DNA of 64,000 nt from Peromyscus leucopus (Eukaryota; Chordata; Mammalia; Rodentia; Cricetidae). Numbering within the stretch: the first letter of the stretch is position 1; each line of letters begins with the position of its first letter. Under the pieces are notes generated by a model, which saw only the letters and a program-made list of their open reading frames with translations, had not been told where the DNA came from and ran no database searches. The translations under genes were made by a program, and so were the position numbers. The stretch is taken from NCBI RefSeq assembly GCF_004664715.2, contig NC_051069.1, positions 438,001 to 502,000 of the forward strand, read 5' to 3'. This document shows positions 9,547 through 19,622 of this stretch, piece after piece.

Positions 9547-9558
9547 ATGTGTTTGTGC

Positions 9559-9821
9559 AGATATTTGTGTTTTCTTTCCTTTATTTCTTTATCATGTAAT
9601 GTAACATCAACTGAGATAATATTAGTGGTTATCATATTTAAGTTTTGAAATACTAAAAGAATGTCCCTAAAAGGTCCTTGCCATATATTCTAAAATAAAT
9701 AATGCATTTGAGGTTGTATATGGCATAGTTATATCATGTTAGGCTTAATTTTGACCTGGTTATTATTTTCATTTAGAAAAGAAGCATGAAATAAGGAGAT
9801 ATGATTGTATGTCAGGCTAAC
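9559..9821. other. Unique non-coding DNA
   Basis: This is AT-rich sequence with nothing recognised. Confidence 0.4.
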
Positions 9822-9859
9822 AAGGGGTTGACTCATGATAGCTATTCCTGGTTGTCAAC
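9822..9859 (+). repeat. Left fragment of a rodent medium-reiteration repeat
   Basis: 'gatagctattcctggttgtc' followed by 'aac' is the start of a common rodent repeat that continues after 10222 ('ttgattacatctggaattaa'). The LTR at 9860-10221 splits it. Confidence 0.6.
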
Positions 9860-10221
9860 TGCAGGTGGAGTTTTCCTGTCCCGCAGCCACTCTCAAATAA
9901 TCACTCAGAGGTTAATATTAATTACAAATATTCAGCCAATAGCTCAGGCTTGTTACTAGCTAACTCTTACAACTTAACCTATTTCTGTACATCTATATGC
10001 GGCCCCATGGCTCATGGCTTTTACCTCTATCCCATTTTGTGTGTCCAACTCATTCTCTGTCTGTCTAGTGACTCCTTTGACTTCACCCTTCCTCCTCCCA
10101 GCATTCTCCTAGTCTGGCTTTCCTGCCTAACTTTATCCTGTTCAGCTATCCAGTCAGCTTCTTTATTAAACCAATCACAGCAACAAATCTTCACAGTGTA
10201 CAAAAGGATTATTCCACTGCA
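9860..10221 (-). repeat. Solo LTR with near-perfect 6-bp duplication
   Basis: The 362-bp unit begins TG and ends CA. The flanks are gtcaac (9854-9859) and gtcacc (10222-10227), five of six identical. Its body ('aatcactcagaggttaatat', 'accaatcacagcaacaaatc') is a dispersed rodent LTR sequence that I know in antisense orientation. It is nested in the repeat running from 9822 to about 10700. Confidence 0.7.
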
Positions 10222-10227
10222 GTCACC

Positions 10228-10709
10228 TTGATTACATCTGGAATTAACTAAAAACTCAGCAGCTGGGCATACCCATGAATGCTTCTTCTTGATTGGATCA
10301 TGTGAGATCTGAAGACCCACCCTAAATCTGGCCCATGCTTCCCGGACACGGAAGAAAGAAACTTTTGCTTTTTGTCTGCTTGCCCTCATTCTCACTAGCA
10401 AGTTCATCCATCCTGCTGCTGATGCCATTCTTCAGTGGTGTTAGAGCCTACTTCTTCAGGACCCTGAAGTATACTGAAGAACAGCTGAGAAGCCTTGTGG
10501 GTGACTGAACAGCAGTTAGATTCTTGGACTTTCCATTAGGAGACAGCCATTGTTGGACTAGCGGGACCAGATAGCCTGTAAGCCATTCATATAACTCTCA
10601 TACATACATACATACATACATACATACATACATACATAAGAATTTATATATTCTATCAGTTCTGTTCCTTTAGATTCAAAATTTCTTTTTGTTTTATTTA
10701 TTTGTATCA
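10228..10709 (+). repeat. Right part of the medium-reiteration repeat, with (CATA)n
   Basis: The sequence after the LTR continues the same repeat, with 'ttcttgattggatcatgtga', 'gattcttggactttccatta' and 'gacagccattgttggacta'. A CATA tract (10599-10639) has expanded near its 3' end. A second copy of the same repeat is at 14455-14894. Confidence 0.65.
10599..10639 (+). repeat. (CATA)n microsatellite
   Basis: About ten pure copies of the tetramer lie inside the end of a dispersed repeat. Confidence 0.95.
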
Positions 10710-10913
10710 CAGTGGTTCTCAACCTGAGTGTTACTATTCCTTTGGAGGTCACATATAAGATATCTTGCATATCAGATATTAACATTACAATTCATAACAG
10801 TAGCAAAATTACAGTTATGAAGTAGCAACAAAAACAGTTTTATGGTTGGGGGTCACCACAACATGAGGGACCATATTAAATGGTCACAGCATTAGGAAGG
10901 TTGAGAACCCCTG
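10710..10913 (+). mobile_element. URR1-like hAT DNA transposon, copy 1
   Basis: Terminal inverted repeats are 'cagtggttctcaacc' at the left and 'ggttgagaacccctg' at the right. The body includes 'attcataacagtagcaaaat' and 'gaagtagcaacaaaaacag'. This is the structure of the short non-autonomous rodent element URR1 (hAT-Charlie group). An 8-bp duplication is not clear for this copy. Confidence 0.88.
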
Positions 10914-11453
10914 CTTTAGAAAATCCTAATAGAAGCATACAATCTAGACATTCAGTTCATGCCAATCTACATGTCCCTTTGAAGATAGGTTTTCAGATGA
11001 GATTAACATTAAAATTAGTAGCCTTTGAGTAAAGCACATTGTCTTTCATAATGTAAGTAAGTTGAGAGGGGGAAGAGAAAAAGAATATATAGACTATACA
11101 CATAGTAGCTATATATATATGTGTATATATACATAGATATGCATTATAGATTATATATATATACATTATGCATGAAGAGAAAGAATATTCACCAATATGT
11201 ACAGTCATACACATGCTGCTCGACTTCTGTTTCTCTGAGGATTTTTACCTATAACAACTTGGAAAGCACCAAGCCAAGCATTAAGGTAGTAAAATCATTT
11301 GTCCAGTTAAAAACTTTTAGAACTTGTAATGACTCCAACATATTATACTCTGTATCGAATGCCATCAGATTTTTCCACAAATACTATTATCTCAGAAATG
11401 TGACTGATGCATTTTTTCCCTGTGTCTTTTTATTGTCTTTAATTCTTATTCAT
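10914..11453. other. AT-rich unique DNA with TA tract
   Basis: A degenerate TA/GTATA tract runs about 11109-11166. No gene is recognised. The short open frames are low-complexity translations. Confidence 0.5.
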
Positions 11454-11529
11454 TTGGGATCTAGGAATTGAATCCAAGTCTCACATATGCTAACCATACC
11501 CTCTATTACAGAGCCACATCCTCAACCTG
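11454..11529 (-). mobile_element. ID-type SINE relic
   Basis: The plus strand shows the complement of an ID element: 'taggaattgaatccaagtct' near the start and 'cagagccacatcctcaacc' at the end. It is diverged. Confidence 0.5.
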
Positions 11530-11960
11530 TTGATGGCTTTATTTAGATACAATTCACATACCACAGCAGTCATGTATTCAAAGTATAAAACTGAATGATC
11601 TTTAGTACATTCACAGAGCATACAGCCACTTCTACTATACATAATATTTCCATTACTCCAGGAGGAGAGAGACTTCCTCTCTTAGTAGTCACCCTAGCCC
11701 TGCTCCCTCTGCCTCCACCTAGGAAACCACAGATCCCTTTTGTCTGTAGACTTACTGATTCCAATAGTCTACACCAGGAAGCACAGAGTGTGGAGTCTCT
11801 CCTCACTTGCTACTCCCATTGAGTACAGTGTTTTCAAAGTCCATCCACACTGATGCCAAAGTTATTGCATCGCCTCTTTTTATTGCCAAGTAATATTCTA
11901 CTTATGGATATGCCATTTTAGGATTGTTTTCACTTGGAAGGTTCTTACTGGTTTCCTTGC
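11530..11960 (-). mobile_element. Old L1 relic
   Basis: Several landmarks of an old mammalian L1 in antisense are visible, such as 'tttagatacaattcacata' near the left and 'ttattgccaagtaatattct' with 'tatggatatgccatttta' at the right. Coding potential is gone. Confidence 0.65.
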
Positions 11961-13567
11961 AAAGTGTCAGAAGAGTAAGAAAGACTATAAAAAAATTGAA
12001 CCCTGGAAAAGTTCTCAAGTGAATGATTACAGAATCAATCAGTGTTGCAAGTACAATATTCGTTATAGGCACCATTACTATTAGCAAACCATTTCCAAAG
12101 TCCTACTGTTAAAAATATGCTCTTATTGCAATCATTTGTATCTAAGTACTGTTGTTTATGGGGGAGGAAATTGAAATGGCTCTCTTGGCAGGACCATTGC
12201 AATTGTGTGAGCCAAAGGATTAAGAGTACCTTTGAGAAGGGACAGCATGTGATCACTCTGGCTTTGGAAAGGATGGCAAATTTATATGTCCAATATATGG
12301 ATGATGCTTTCATTACATCCTCATGAGACTGTCAGTCAAACTAGCCTTTCTGTCAGGAAACAGTTTTCAATCCACAAAACTTACTCCATGTATTAGAATC
12401 CTTGCTGGGTCCAGATCACATGCAATGTGCACGATTCCTGGTCAATTCATTTTTGAAGATCCATTTCTAAAATAAAATGACTCTGTAATTCAGACTTTGG
12501 GCAACAACTGTCCATGCCGTCCTAGTACAGGAAAGCTTAAATCTAATCCTAACATCATTCTTCGTGTAAAGTAAGAGTCTTTGGTATTGCCAAGTCCCAA
12601 GGTAGAGCTCATTTGACTTCCGTTGAACTAGCTGGTGCCAGGTATTGCTTCACAGGGCATAAACAGAACAGTAGTTATGTTTCCACGGCATAGATGGATC
12701 CTCTAGAAAGAACAGTAAAGTCACCGGACTTAGTGTGGAACTAGAGGCTCAAAAATGTTATAAAATAAGGAAAGCAAAGGAATTCAGGTAGAGCAACTTA
12801 GAACTGTTTCCTCCTTACCACAAAGAGCTCCCTCACCAACTTTCATGTTTGGTTCCCTGTTGGTTTGTTTAAATGATTATGCACTATTAGTAAAGTCCAG
12901 CCGGGCAGAACTGTTCAGCGGGCAATGTTTGTCTTGGGTGTTCCCTTCATTTCCTCCCCCTGTTTCCTTTCTCAGCATTCTTTCCTCTTGAAACATCTTT
13001 CAAGTTTCAAAGGCAAATTGCTTGTTTTCAAAAAAAAATAATAATAAAATAATAGGCATTTAAAAAGTAATCATAGAAACTCAAAGAAGTAAAAGCTAGT
13101 GATGAAATTTCGCGTACTGTTCATGGATCAGAGGTGAATTTCAGGGTCTTCCTGCATCTGCACTTCCTCTTCCTCAGTGATAAAGCATGCCCTACACCCA
13201 CAGCCATATCTCCACGTGCAGGAGCACAGAGGATGGAGGATTGGCTCTTAGATCACAGGCCCCGCTGTCTGCCAGGAGTGCCTGTTCCTCTTCAACGCTG
13301 AAGCCTGAGAGGAGGACCATGGGACAGAGAAGATGTGGTGGTTCAGCTCCTAGAGTTAAGACTAGGAGGTGCCGCCCATAGAATAGGCAGCTAAGAATCA
13401 GCCAGGCCAGGTCTTTCACGCCAGGGTTTGTTTCCTGCTCTGTTCTCTTATAATTGTCCTGACAGCTATTGCCAGCCAGGGCATCTCGGGCCACATGTCC
13501 ATAAGGTTCATTGAAAGGTCCTCTAATCTGAAGGTTTATATAAGGACAAAATGCTTATTTGGTATAC
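11961..13567. other. Unique non-coding DNA
   Basis: About 1.6 kb has no gene, SINE or LTR that I can recognise. Short open frames on both strands are unrelated to one another and have no domain. Confidence 0.5.
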
Positions 13568-13781
13568 TGAGACTGTAGTTCAGTTGGTAGTGTCGGATTT
13601 GATGCCTAGCACCAACCACTAAATATGGCAGGGCCCTGCAAGTCTGTAATCCCAGCACAGCAGAGGTAGAAGCAGGAGAAGCAGGAGAATCGGAAGTTCA
13701 AGGTCATTTTCAACTATGTATCACTTTAAAGTTCAACCCTGTTGCAATAATAATAATAACAATAATAATAATAATAATAAA
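13568..13781 (+). mobile_element. B4-type SINE with (ATA)n tail
   Basis: An ID-like head ('ctgtagttcagttggtagtg') is joined to a B1-like body ('ctgtaatcccagcacagcag'). This is the composite structure of B4. The tail has expanded into ATA/ATT repeats at 13745-13781. Confidence 0.65.
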
Positions 13782-14403
13782 TACTCTGTGTTTGAGAGAT
13801 TCATATCCTAATATGAAAGGAGACGTGGATCCATATTTCCAGTTTGAAGACTGTGGAACAAAATTAGTATTCCTCCTTCTCTGGGACATCACCCAAAAGC
13901 AAATGAGAAGCAAACAGATATGCAGTCCAGGATTCCTGTGAAAACAAAAGCTACACAAAGGTGAAGGCTGCCCAAAGCGGTGAGGAGCAGACGGGAAGTG
14001 GAGGAGGAACAGGAACCGCCTGGGAGTGTGGCCCTCTAAAGAGCCTGCAAAGCCGGGAGCACATCCCGGACACCGGAGGCCCTGACAGTCCTGCGTAGCC
14101 TATGGAAGAGGCAGCGTGACTGTAAAAGACGCAGAGGGTGGGACTGGGCTCCTGTGTGGAGCTGTAGAAAAGCAGCTGGTGGGGAAGAGGACTGGAAAAT
14201 AGGCCTGGTATTGGTCTTCCAGCTGCCTGTCTGACAGGTGGGGAGAGGTGACAAATAGCTTGTCTCTCTCCTTTAGGTAATGACCCTCAACCACTGTTGG
14301 CTAGCCTTGGACACTCTAGTATCTCTAACTATCAACCGTTTGTAAATGTTTGCTTAAAATCAGTCCATGGACCCAAAATGACAGATGAAAAATAAATTAC
14401 CCA

Positions 14404-14405
<2 letters not shown>
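13782..14405. other. Unique non-coding DNA, moderately GC-rich
   Basis: Positions 13960-14290 have more CpG than their surroundings. Antisense frames of 64 and 72 codons exist there but show no domain. I would not call a gene. Confidence 0.4.

Positions 14406-14454
<49 letters not shown>
14406..14454 (+). repeat. (GT)n microsatellite
   Basis: About 24 pure dinucleotide units directly precede the next dispersed repeat. Confidence 0.97.
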
Positions 14455-14456
<2 letters not shown>

Positions 14457-14892
14457 AGCCACACCTGTGAAAGATTTTTCTTGATTGGATTATTTTATAT
14501 AGGAAGACCCACACTAAATCTGGATCATTTGAGGTGGAAGACCTGCCCTAAGTTCACCTTCTGGTGGCAGTCTTTCTAAAAGGGCATGGAAGAAGGACGG
14601 TTTGTGCCTGCTTGCCTTTCCTCTTGATGGCAAGTTTACCTATCCTGCCACTGGGGCATTCCTTTGCCGGTATTGGAATCTATTTCTTCGGGATTCCAGT
14701 GTATAGTAAAGACCAGCGGAGACATCCAGCCTCGTGGACTGAATACCTGTCTGATTCTTGGACTTTCCTCTGGGAGACAGCCATTGCTGGGCTAGCTGGA
14801 CCACAGCCTGTAAGCCACTCTAATAAATCTCTTTCCTGTATATAAATAGATTCAGTCTATTGTTCTGTTCCTCTAGAGAACCCTGATTAACA
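14455..14892 (+). repeat. Medium-reiteration repeat, copy 2
   Basis: This copy shares with 10228-10700 the segments 'ttcttgattggatta', 'gattcttggactttcc' and 'gagacagccattg'. It ends 'gttcctctagagaaccctga', a well-known rodent repeat end. It is not interrupted, unlike copy 1. Confidence 0.65.
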
Positions 14893-15125
14893 TACACTGT
14901 ATGACTCCACTTAAATTAAATTCCTTAAACAGTCAAATGCATAGGGACAGGTGTGGAATGGTGGTTACAGGAACTGAGGACAGGGAAGAGTGGGGCTAGT
15001 CTTTAATGAATGTACTTTAAGTTGAGGAGGACATGAGAGCCCTAAGCTAGATGTTTATACAATGTGATGTATGCGCACTTAACTTTCAGCATAAACAAGA
15101 ACACCAAACAGATACAAAGCGTCAG
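14893..15125 (+). mobile_element. Old L1 3' end relic
   Basis: 'tgtatgactccacttaaatt' and 'ggaatggtggttacaggaac' match the 3' end layout of old mammalian L1 elements. There is no coding content. Confidence 0.5.
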
Positions 15126-15164
15126 GAAGATGGAGACACACAAGGCGGTAAATCTCCAGAAAGG

Positions 15165-15357
15165 TGCTGGGCGTGATGGCACAAGCCTTTAATCCCAGCC
15201 CCCAGGAGGCAGCGTCAGGCAGATTGCCGAGAGTTCCAGGCAAGCCTGGTCTACATAGTGAGTTCTAGGATAGACAGGGCTGGGTTGGAGACCCTGTGTC
15301 AAACACCACACCTGACCAAAAAAAAAAAACAAAAAAAAAAACAAAAAAAAAAAAAAC
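15165..15357 (+). mobile_element. Old B1 SINE with A-rich tail
   Basis: The head reads 'ggtgctgggcgtgatggcac' and the body retains 'caagcctggtctacatagtg'. The tail is an A/C-interrupted run to 15357. Confidence 0.8.
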
Positions 15358-15521
15358 CCCAAAACTTTAGAAAGGAGAGTGTCCTAAAAATGATATGAAA
15401 TGGAATAAAAATCTGTAGCATGAGGGAAACTAGATTCTGACCAGAGTACCAAGAATTATATATGAGAAAAGCAAGCAAAGTGAATGAAAAGAAATAGAAT
15501 TAAAAATAATTACAGATAGTA

Positions 15522-15652
15522 AGGGGCATAGCAGCACTTGGGGGTGGGGGGCAGAGACAGGTCAATTTCTGTGAGTTTGAAGCCTGGTCTACATAGCAAA
15601 TTCCAGGCTAGACAGGCCGACATAGTAAGACCCTGTCTTAATAAATAGTTAC
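15522..15652 (+). mobile_element. B1 relic
   Basis: The left part is lost or altered, but 'gaagcctggtctacatagca' and 'aagaccctgtcttaataaat' mark an old B1. Confidence 0.6.
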
Positions 15653-15754
15653 AGGTTAAAAAAAAAGTGCTATATTTAGAAGACAGAGAAAACAGATCCA
15701 ACAGACAGTTATCTGCAATCCACATTGAATGAATCAGAGAAAAATATTGCAATA

Positions 15755-16225
15755 CAATGGGTGTGGAGGCTGGAATGAGAACAGCCCCCATATGTTTGAA
15801 TACTTGGCCTCCAGTTGGAACTATTTGGCAAGGATTAAGAGGTGTGGCCTTCCCCAGCACTTGGGAGGCAGAGCCAGGCAGATCTCTGTGAGTTCGAGGC
15901 CAGCCTGATCTACAGAGCGAGATCCAGGAAAGGCGCAAAGCTAAACAGAGAAACCCTGTCTCAAAACAAACAAACAAAAAAGAAGCGTGGCCTTGTTGGA
16001 GCAAATGTGTCAATGGGGGTGGGCTCTGAAGTTTCAAAAGCCCACACCATTCCCAGGGAGCTCTCTGGCTCAGCGACTTCTCTTCTCCAGGGTCATGCCT
16101 GCCCATCTACTGCCATGTTCTCTGCCATGACAGCCATGGACTCTAGCCCTCTGGAACTGTGAGCCCCGTTAATGTTTTCTTTGATAAATTGCCTTAGTCA
16201 TGGTGTCTCTTCACAGCAATAGAGA
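15755..16225 (+). repeat. MaLR-like LTR, copy 2, split by a B1
   Basis: The start 'ggctggaatgagaacagccc' and the end 'ccttagtcatggtgtctctt', then 'cacagcaatagagaggtaac', match copies 1 and 3. A B1 (15852-15984) interrupts it. Confidence 0.6.
15852..15984 (+). mobile_element. B1 SINE nested in the LTR
   Basis: This 5'-truncated B1 is flanked by gtgtggcctt (15842-15851) and gcgtggcctt (15985-15994), nine of ten identical. The tail is (CAAA)n-like. Confidence 0.85.
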
Positions 16226-16272
16226 GGTAACAAAGAGGGCTGGAGAAGATAGTCCTTTTGATGGAGCCTCCT

Positions 16273-16498
16273 GGTCTGGGTCCAGGTTAGTGGTACAGAA
16301 CCATAATCATAGCTACTCAGGAAGCTGAGGCAGGAAAACAAGAAGTTCAAGGCCAGCCTCCAAAACTTTGTGAGACCCTATTGCAATACAAAAAAATAAG
16401 AAGAGGGCTGAGAACACAGCTCAGTGGCAGAGTACTTGCTTTGAACGTTTGAGGCCCAGAGTTCAACTCCAATTACAACAACAATAGTAATAACAACA
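16273..16498 (+). mobile_element. B1/ID composite SINE (B4-like)
   Basis: An old B1-like unit ('agctactcaggaagctgagg') is followed by an ID-like unit ('gaacacagctcagtggcaga', 'gaggcccagagttcaactcc'). The arrangement could be one B4 relative or two separate insertions. Confidence 0.55.
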
Positions 16499-16647
16499 AG
16501 ATGTCATGTTTCAAGGAAAATCTGACACATTAATGTTCCACCTTGAAACGTAACCTCATATAACTGAGAAAATTTGAAACTAAAGAAAAAGGAGAAAAAA
16601 AAGAATTCCTTGAATAATAAAGCAAAACAGAAACAACAACAAAGTAA

Positions 16648-17141
16648 TGTGGTGATATTTTATTTGTGCTTTAATAAATAAAGCTTGCCTGGAGATCAGA
16701 GGAAAAGGTCAGTCATTATAAATAAACAAAGAAGTCAGGCTATGGCAGCACACACCCTTAATCCTATCACTTGGCAGGCGGGAGGGATCTCTGTGTGTTC
16801 AAGGCCACACTGGAAACAGAGCCAGGTGTGGTGACACACGCCTTAAATTCCAATACTAGTTAACCATGGAGGTGTGGAGGTCTGTACAGACAGACAGGAA
16901 GTGACAGAGCTGTGTAGGAAGAGGAAGTGATATAGTTGAACAGAGAGAGCAAATCAGATGGCAGAGCAGCAAGGCATACAGGCGTGGGTAGACGGGGAGT
17001 AGCTCGCATTTGGAAGCTGCAGAGTTGGTGAGGTAAGGTTGGCTGTGGCTTTCCCTATTTCCTTGATCTCTTTAAGGCTTTCACCCCTGTATTTGGCTCC
17101 ATGTTTTTTATTTAATAAGATCATTTAGAAATTCGTCTACA
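16648..17141 (+). repeat. Solo LTR with B1-like internal segment
   Basis: The 494-bp unit starts TGTGGTGATA and ends CTACA. The flanks are aagtaa (16642-16647) and aagtca (17142-17147), five of six identical. It shares its start and middle ('tctgtgtgttcaaggccaca' followed by 'ctggaaac') and its end layout with the LTR at 25912-26453, so both belong to one family. A stretch resembling B1 lies inside both. Confidence 0.75.
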
Positions 17142-17200
17142 AAGTCAGTCATCTGTAAAATGTAAAAACAAAGTAGGCTGGTATAAAATTCCTCTGCAAC

Positions 17201-17330
17201 TACCAGGTGTGGTGGCTCACGGCTTTAATCCCAGCACCCCTGGAGGCAGAGGCAGGCGGATCTCTGTGAGTCTGTGGCCAGCCAAGGCTATATAGAGATA
17301 CTTTGTCACAAACAAACAAACAAAAAATAT
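17201..17330 (+). mobile_element. B1 SINE
   Basis: This copy runs from 'accaggtgtggtggctcacg' to a (CAAA)n tail, with a diverged body. Confidence 0.8.
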
Positions 17331-17519
17331 TCCTTTACAAATACATTGAATTGTAATGGACAGAATAGAATGCCTCTAAATCCTCAAGGAAAGAAAGTAT
17401 GACTCCAAATATCTATATAATCCAATTGTCATTTAAATATACATCTTAAATATCCACGAGCTCTGTGTCAGTATTAGGAAAATACTTGGAATTCCTACTA
17501 TAGTAAAAATATTTTATGT

Positions 17520-17732
17520 GTATGAGTGTTTGCTTTCATGTATGTATATATGTATGTATAACAAATAAGGACTCTGTGCCTGCAGTGCCCATTCAGGCCA
17601 GAAGAGGGCATTAGATCTCCTGGAACTAGGGTTACATGGATGTGAGCCACCATGTGGGTGCTTGAGAAATGAACCTTGGTCCTGTGGAAGACCAGTCAGT
17701 GCTCTTAACCGTGAGCCATCTCTTTGGTCCCA
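17520..17732 (-). mobile_element. B2/B3-type SINE
   Basis: The plus strand shows 'ggccagaagagggcattaga', 'gtgagccaccatgtgggtgc' and the head complement 'aaccgtgagccatctcttt'. It is older than the B2 copies at 3886 and 44941. Confidence 0.75.
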
Positions 17733-17834
17733 AGCACTCGAGCCAGGAATTTGAGGTAAACATAGTCATTTGTTTGACTTAAAACAAAACTTAAATGTTT
17801 TAAAATTTAATTTTAATTAGAGAATTAAAAAAAT

Positions 17835-17912
17835 ATGGACCAGAGATGTGGCTTAATGATAGAGCATCTGCTAGTATGTGTAAGACCCCAGCACCACAAA
17901 GCAACATACAAA
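17835..17912 (+). mobile_element. ID-like SINE relic
   Basis: 'gatgtggcttaatgatagag' and 'gtgtaagaccccagcaccac' fit the ID/BC1-derived family with many changes. Confidence 0.5.
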
Positions 17913-17954
17913 GGTATAAATAAAGCAATAACCTAGAAGATAAATGTATAAAGA

Positions 17955-18560
17955 ATGTGAGCTATTTACATGAAAGAAAATATATATGTCTTTCAGTCAT
18001 ATATGAGAAGACAATCTCATCATCGTGAGATATACAAAGAAAGCCAAAGCCCAATGACTAGGAAAAGACATCGCAGCTCATTGGTGTTGTGTAGGGGAGA
18101 GTTTGTGGAAGACGTGATCATCTGTCCAAGTTGCAAGCACACATTCTTTGCATTTGTAATTTTACCTCTAGGAACTTATCCTATGGAGTATTTAAAACAT
18201 GCACAAAATGTTATAAGTAGAAAGCAAGTCTTTGAAGCATTGTTTGTAAGAGCTGAAGTCTAGAGAGCACTTACATGTCCATTAATGTCAGCTTGGTCAA
18301 ATAAATGATCATGTAGCCAGTCAGCTGCTAAGGAATGGGGATACTTTTCTTTTTTAACTGATAAATAATAATAAGTTCCAACTATTGTTTAGTGGGAGAA
18401 AAAACAAGCTAGAGTGTATAGAACTTAGCATAAAAGGCAAAAGCTGTAAGTACATATTCACGAGTATTGCACTGAGGGACGTATAAGATTTTGGAAGCGT
18501 TAGTTGTCTCTGAGGACGTGTCTAGACAGGACCTGAATAGGATTTACTACGATATATTCT
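17955..18560 (+). mobile_element. Old L1 relic (3' ORF2 region)
   Basis: 'acctctaggaacttatccta', 'gaagcattgtttgtaagagc' and 'catgtccattaatgtcagct' follow the order of the last part of ORF2 in old mammalian L1s. The 97-codon frame here (17970-18263) is a chance survivor in the relic. Confidence 0.65.
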
Positions 18561-19149
18561 TGAGCTGTCCAAATGTGAAGACATGAATGCATTATCTATT
18601 CATAACTGAATAAGCAAGCCGTGTGTGGTTCTGTCTGTGGGACCTCTCTTCTAGGAGACCTGAGTCCCCTCAGCTGGGCGTGGCTAGCAAGGGGCCTGGT
18701 GCCTCGCAGCTGCTGCTTTTGTTCACGCCATTCTGGGCTATCTGCCACCTTCTTCTGAGCCTTACCCTGTTCAGATTACCACGGCAGTCTGAGTCAGGAT
18801 GGTGCTGCTTGCCGCAAGGCTTTGAAAACTAGTTTCAGAAAATTCCTGGGCTTATTCACAGGCAATCGCTCAGAACTTCGTACTTGAAACAGCGGTCTTC
18901 ATAAAACCTGTTAGCTGCTTTCTTAATTGCATTGAACTTACGGAGGTTTCCTTCTGTTTGTCTGAGGACATGCCAAATTAGGAATACTTTCCCCCCCAGG
19001 GTAAGCCACATTTTCTTTCTTTCTTTTCTCTTTCTCTTTTTAAAAAGCATTTTTAATTGTTATATATGCATTATAGTGAGTTATTTTTTTGGGCCCTCCA
19101 CCCTGAATGCACCCAATCTCATCTTTCATTTTATTTTATTTTATTTTAT
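18561..19149. other. Unique or unclassified non-coding DNA
   Basis: Positions 18620-18840 are more GC-rich and may be an old LTR, but I find no clear ends. There is no gene. Confidence 0.4.
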
Positions 19150-19304
19150 TTATTTGGTTTTGGTTTTTCGAGGCAGGATTTCTTTGTGTAACCTTGCTGT
19201 CCTGGAACTCCCCCTGTAGACCAGGCTGGCCCTCAAACTCACAGAGATCCACTGCCTCTGCCTCCCTAGTTCTGAGATTAAAGGCGTGCTCTACCACTAC
19301 CTGG

Positions 19305-19305
<1 letters not shown>
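19150..19305 (-). mobile_element. B1 SINE
   Basis: The complement of B1 is seen ('tttttcgaggcaggatttct', 'gtagaccaggctggccctca', 'attaaaggcgtgctctacca'). Its head end touches the CT tract. Confidence 0.85.
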
Positions 19306-19307
<2 letters not shown>

Positions 19308-19353
<46 letters not shown>

Positions 19354-19392
19354 CTCTCTCTCCCTCTCTCAATCTCTCTCTCCCTCTCTCAA

Positions 19393-19456
<64 letters not shown>

Positions 19457-19466
19457 CCTCCCTCTC
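19308..19466 (+). repeat. (CT)n tract with embedded 20-bp tandem repeat
   Basis: A pyrimidine run of about 160 bp contains three copies of a 20-bp unit aatctctctctccctctctc, flanked by pure CT. It is H-DNA-prone by composition. Frames reading Ser-Leu repeats here are artefacts. Confidence 0.95.
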
Positions 19467-19469
19467 TTC

Positions 19470-19622
19470 TTTTTCCTATTTTCTGAGCAGGGTCTCATCT
19501 ATAACACAAGCTCACCTAGAAGTCACCACGGAACCCAGGCTGGCCTCAGACTCACTTGCTGTTCTACCTAAACCTCAAAGGTACTAGGAGTGTAGGCGTG
19601 CACCACCACACCCAGCCCACAG
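19470..19622 (-). mobile_element. Diverged B1/B4 SINE
   Basis: Complement landmarks include 'acccaggctggcctcagact' and 'gtgtaggcgtgcaccaccac'. The body carries an insertion relative to a plain B1. Confidence 0.65.

Noticed and set aside
15510..16106. 198-codon minus-strand frame as a gene
   Set aside because: Most of it is B1 antisense plus an LTR-like repeat; the sequence matches the typical antisense B1 peptide.
19107..19571. 154-codon frame with Ser-Leu repeats
   Set aside because: It is the translation of a CT microsatellite flanked by B1 sequence.
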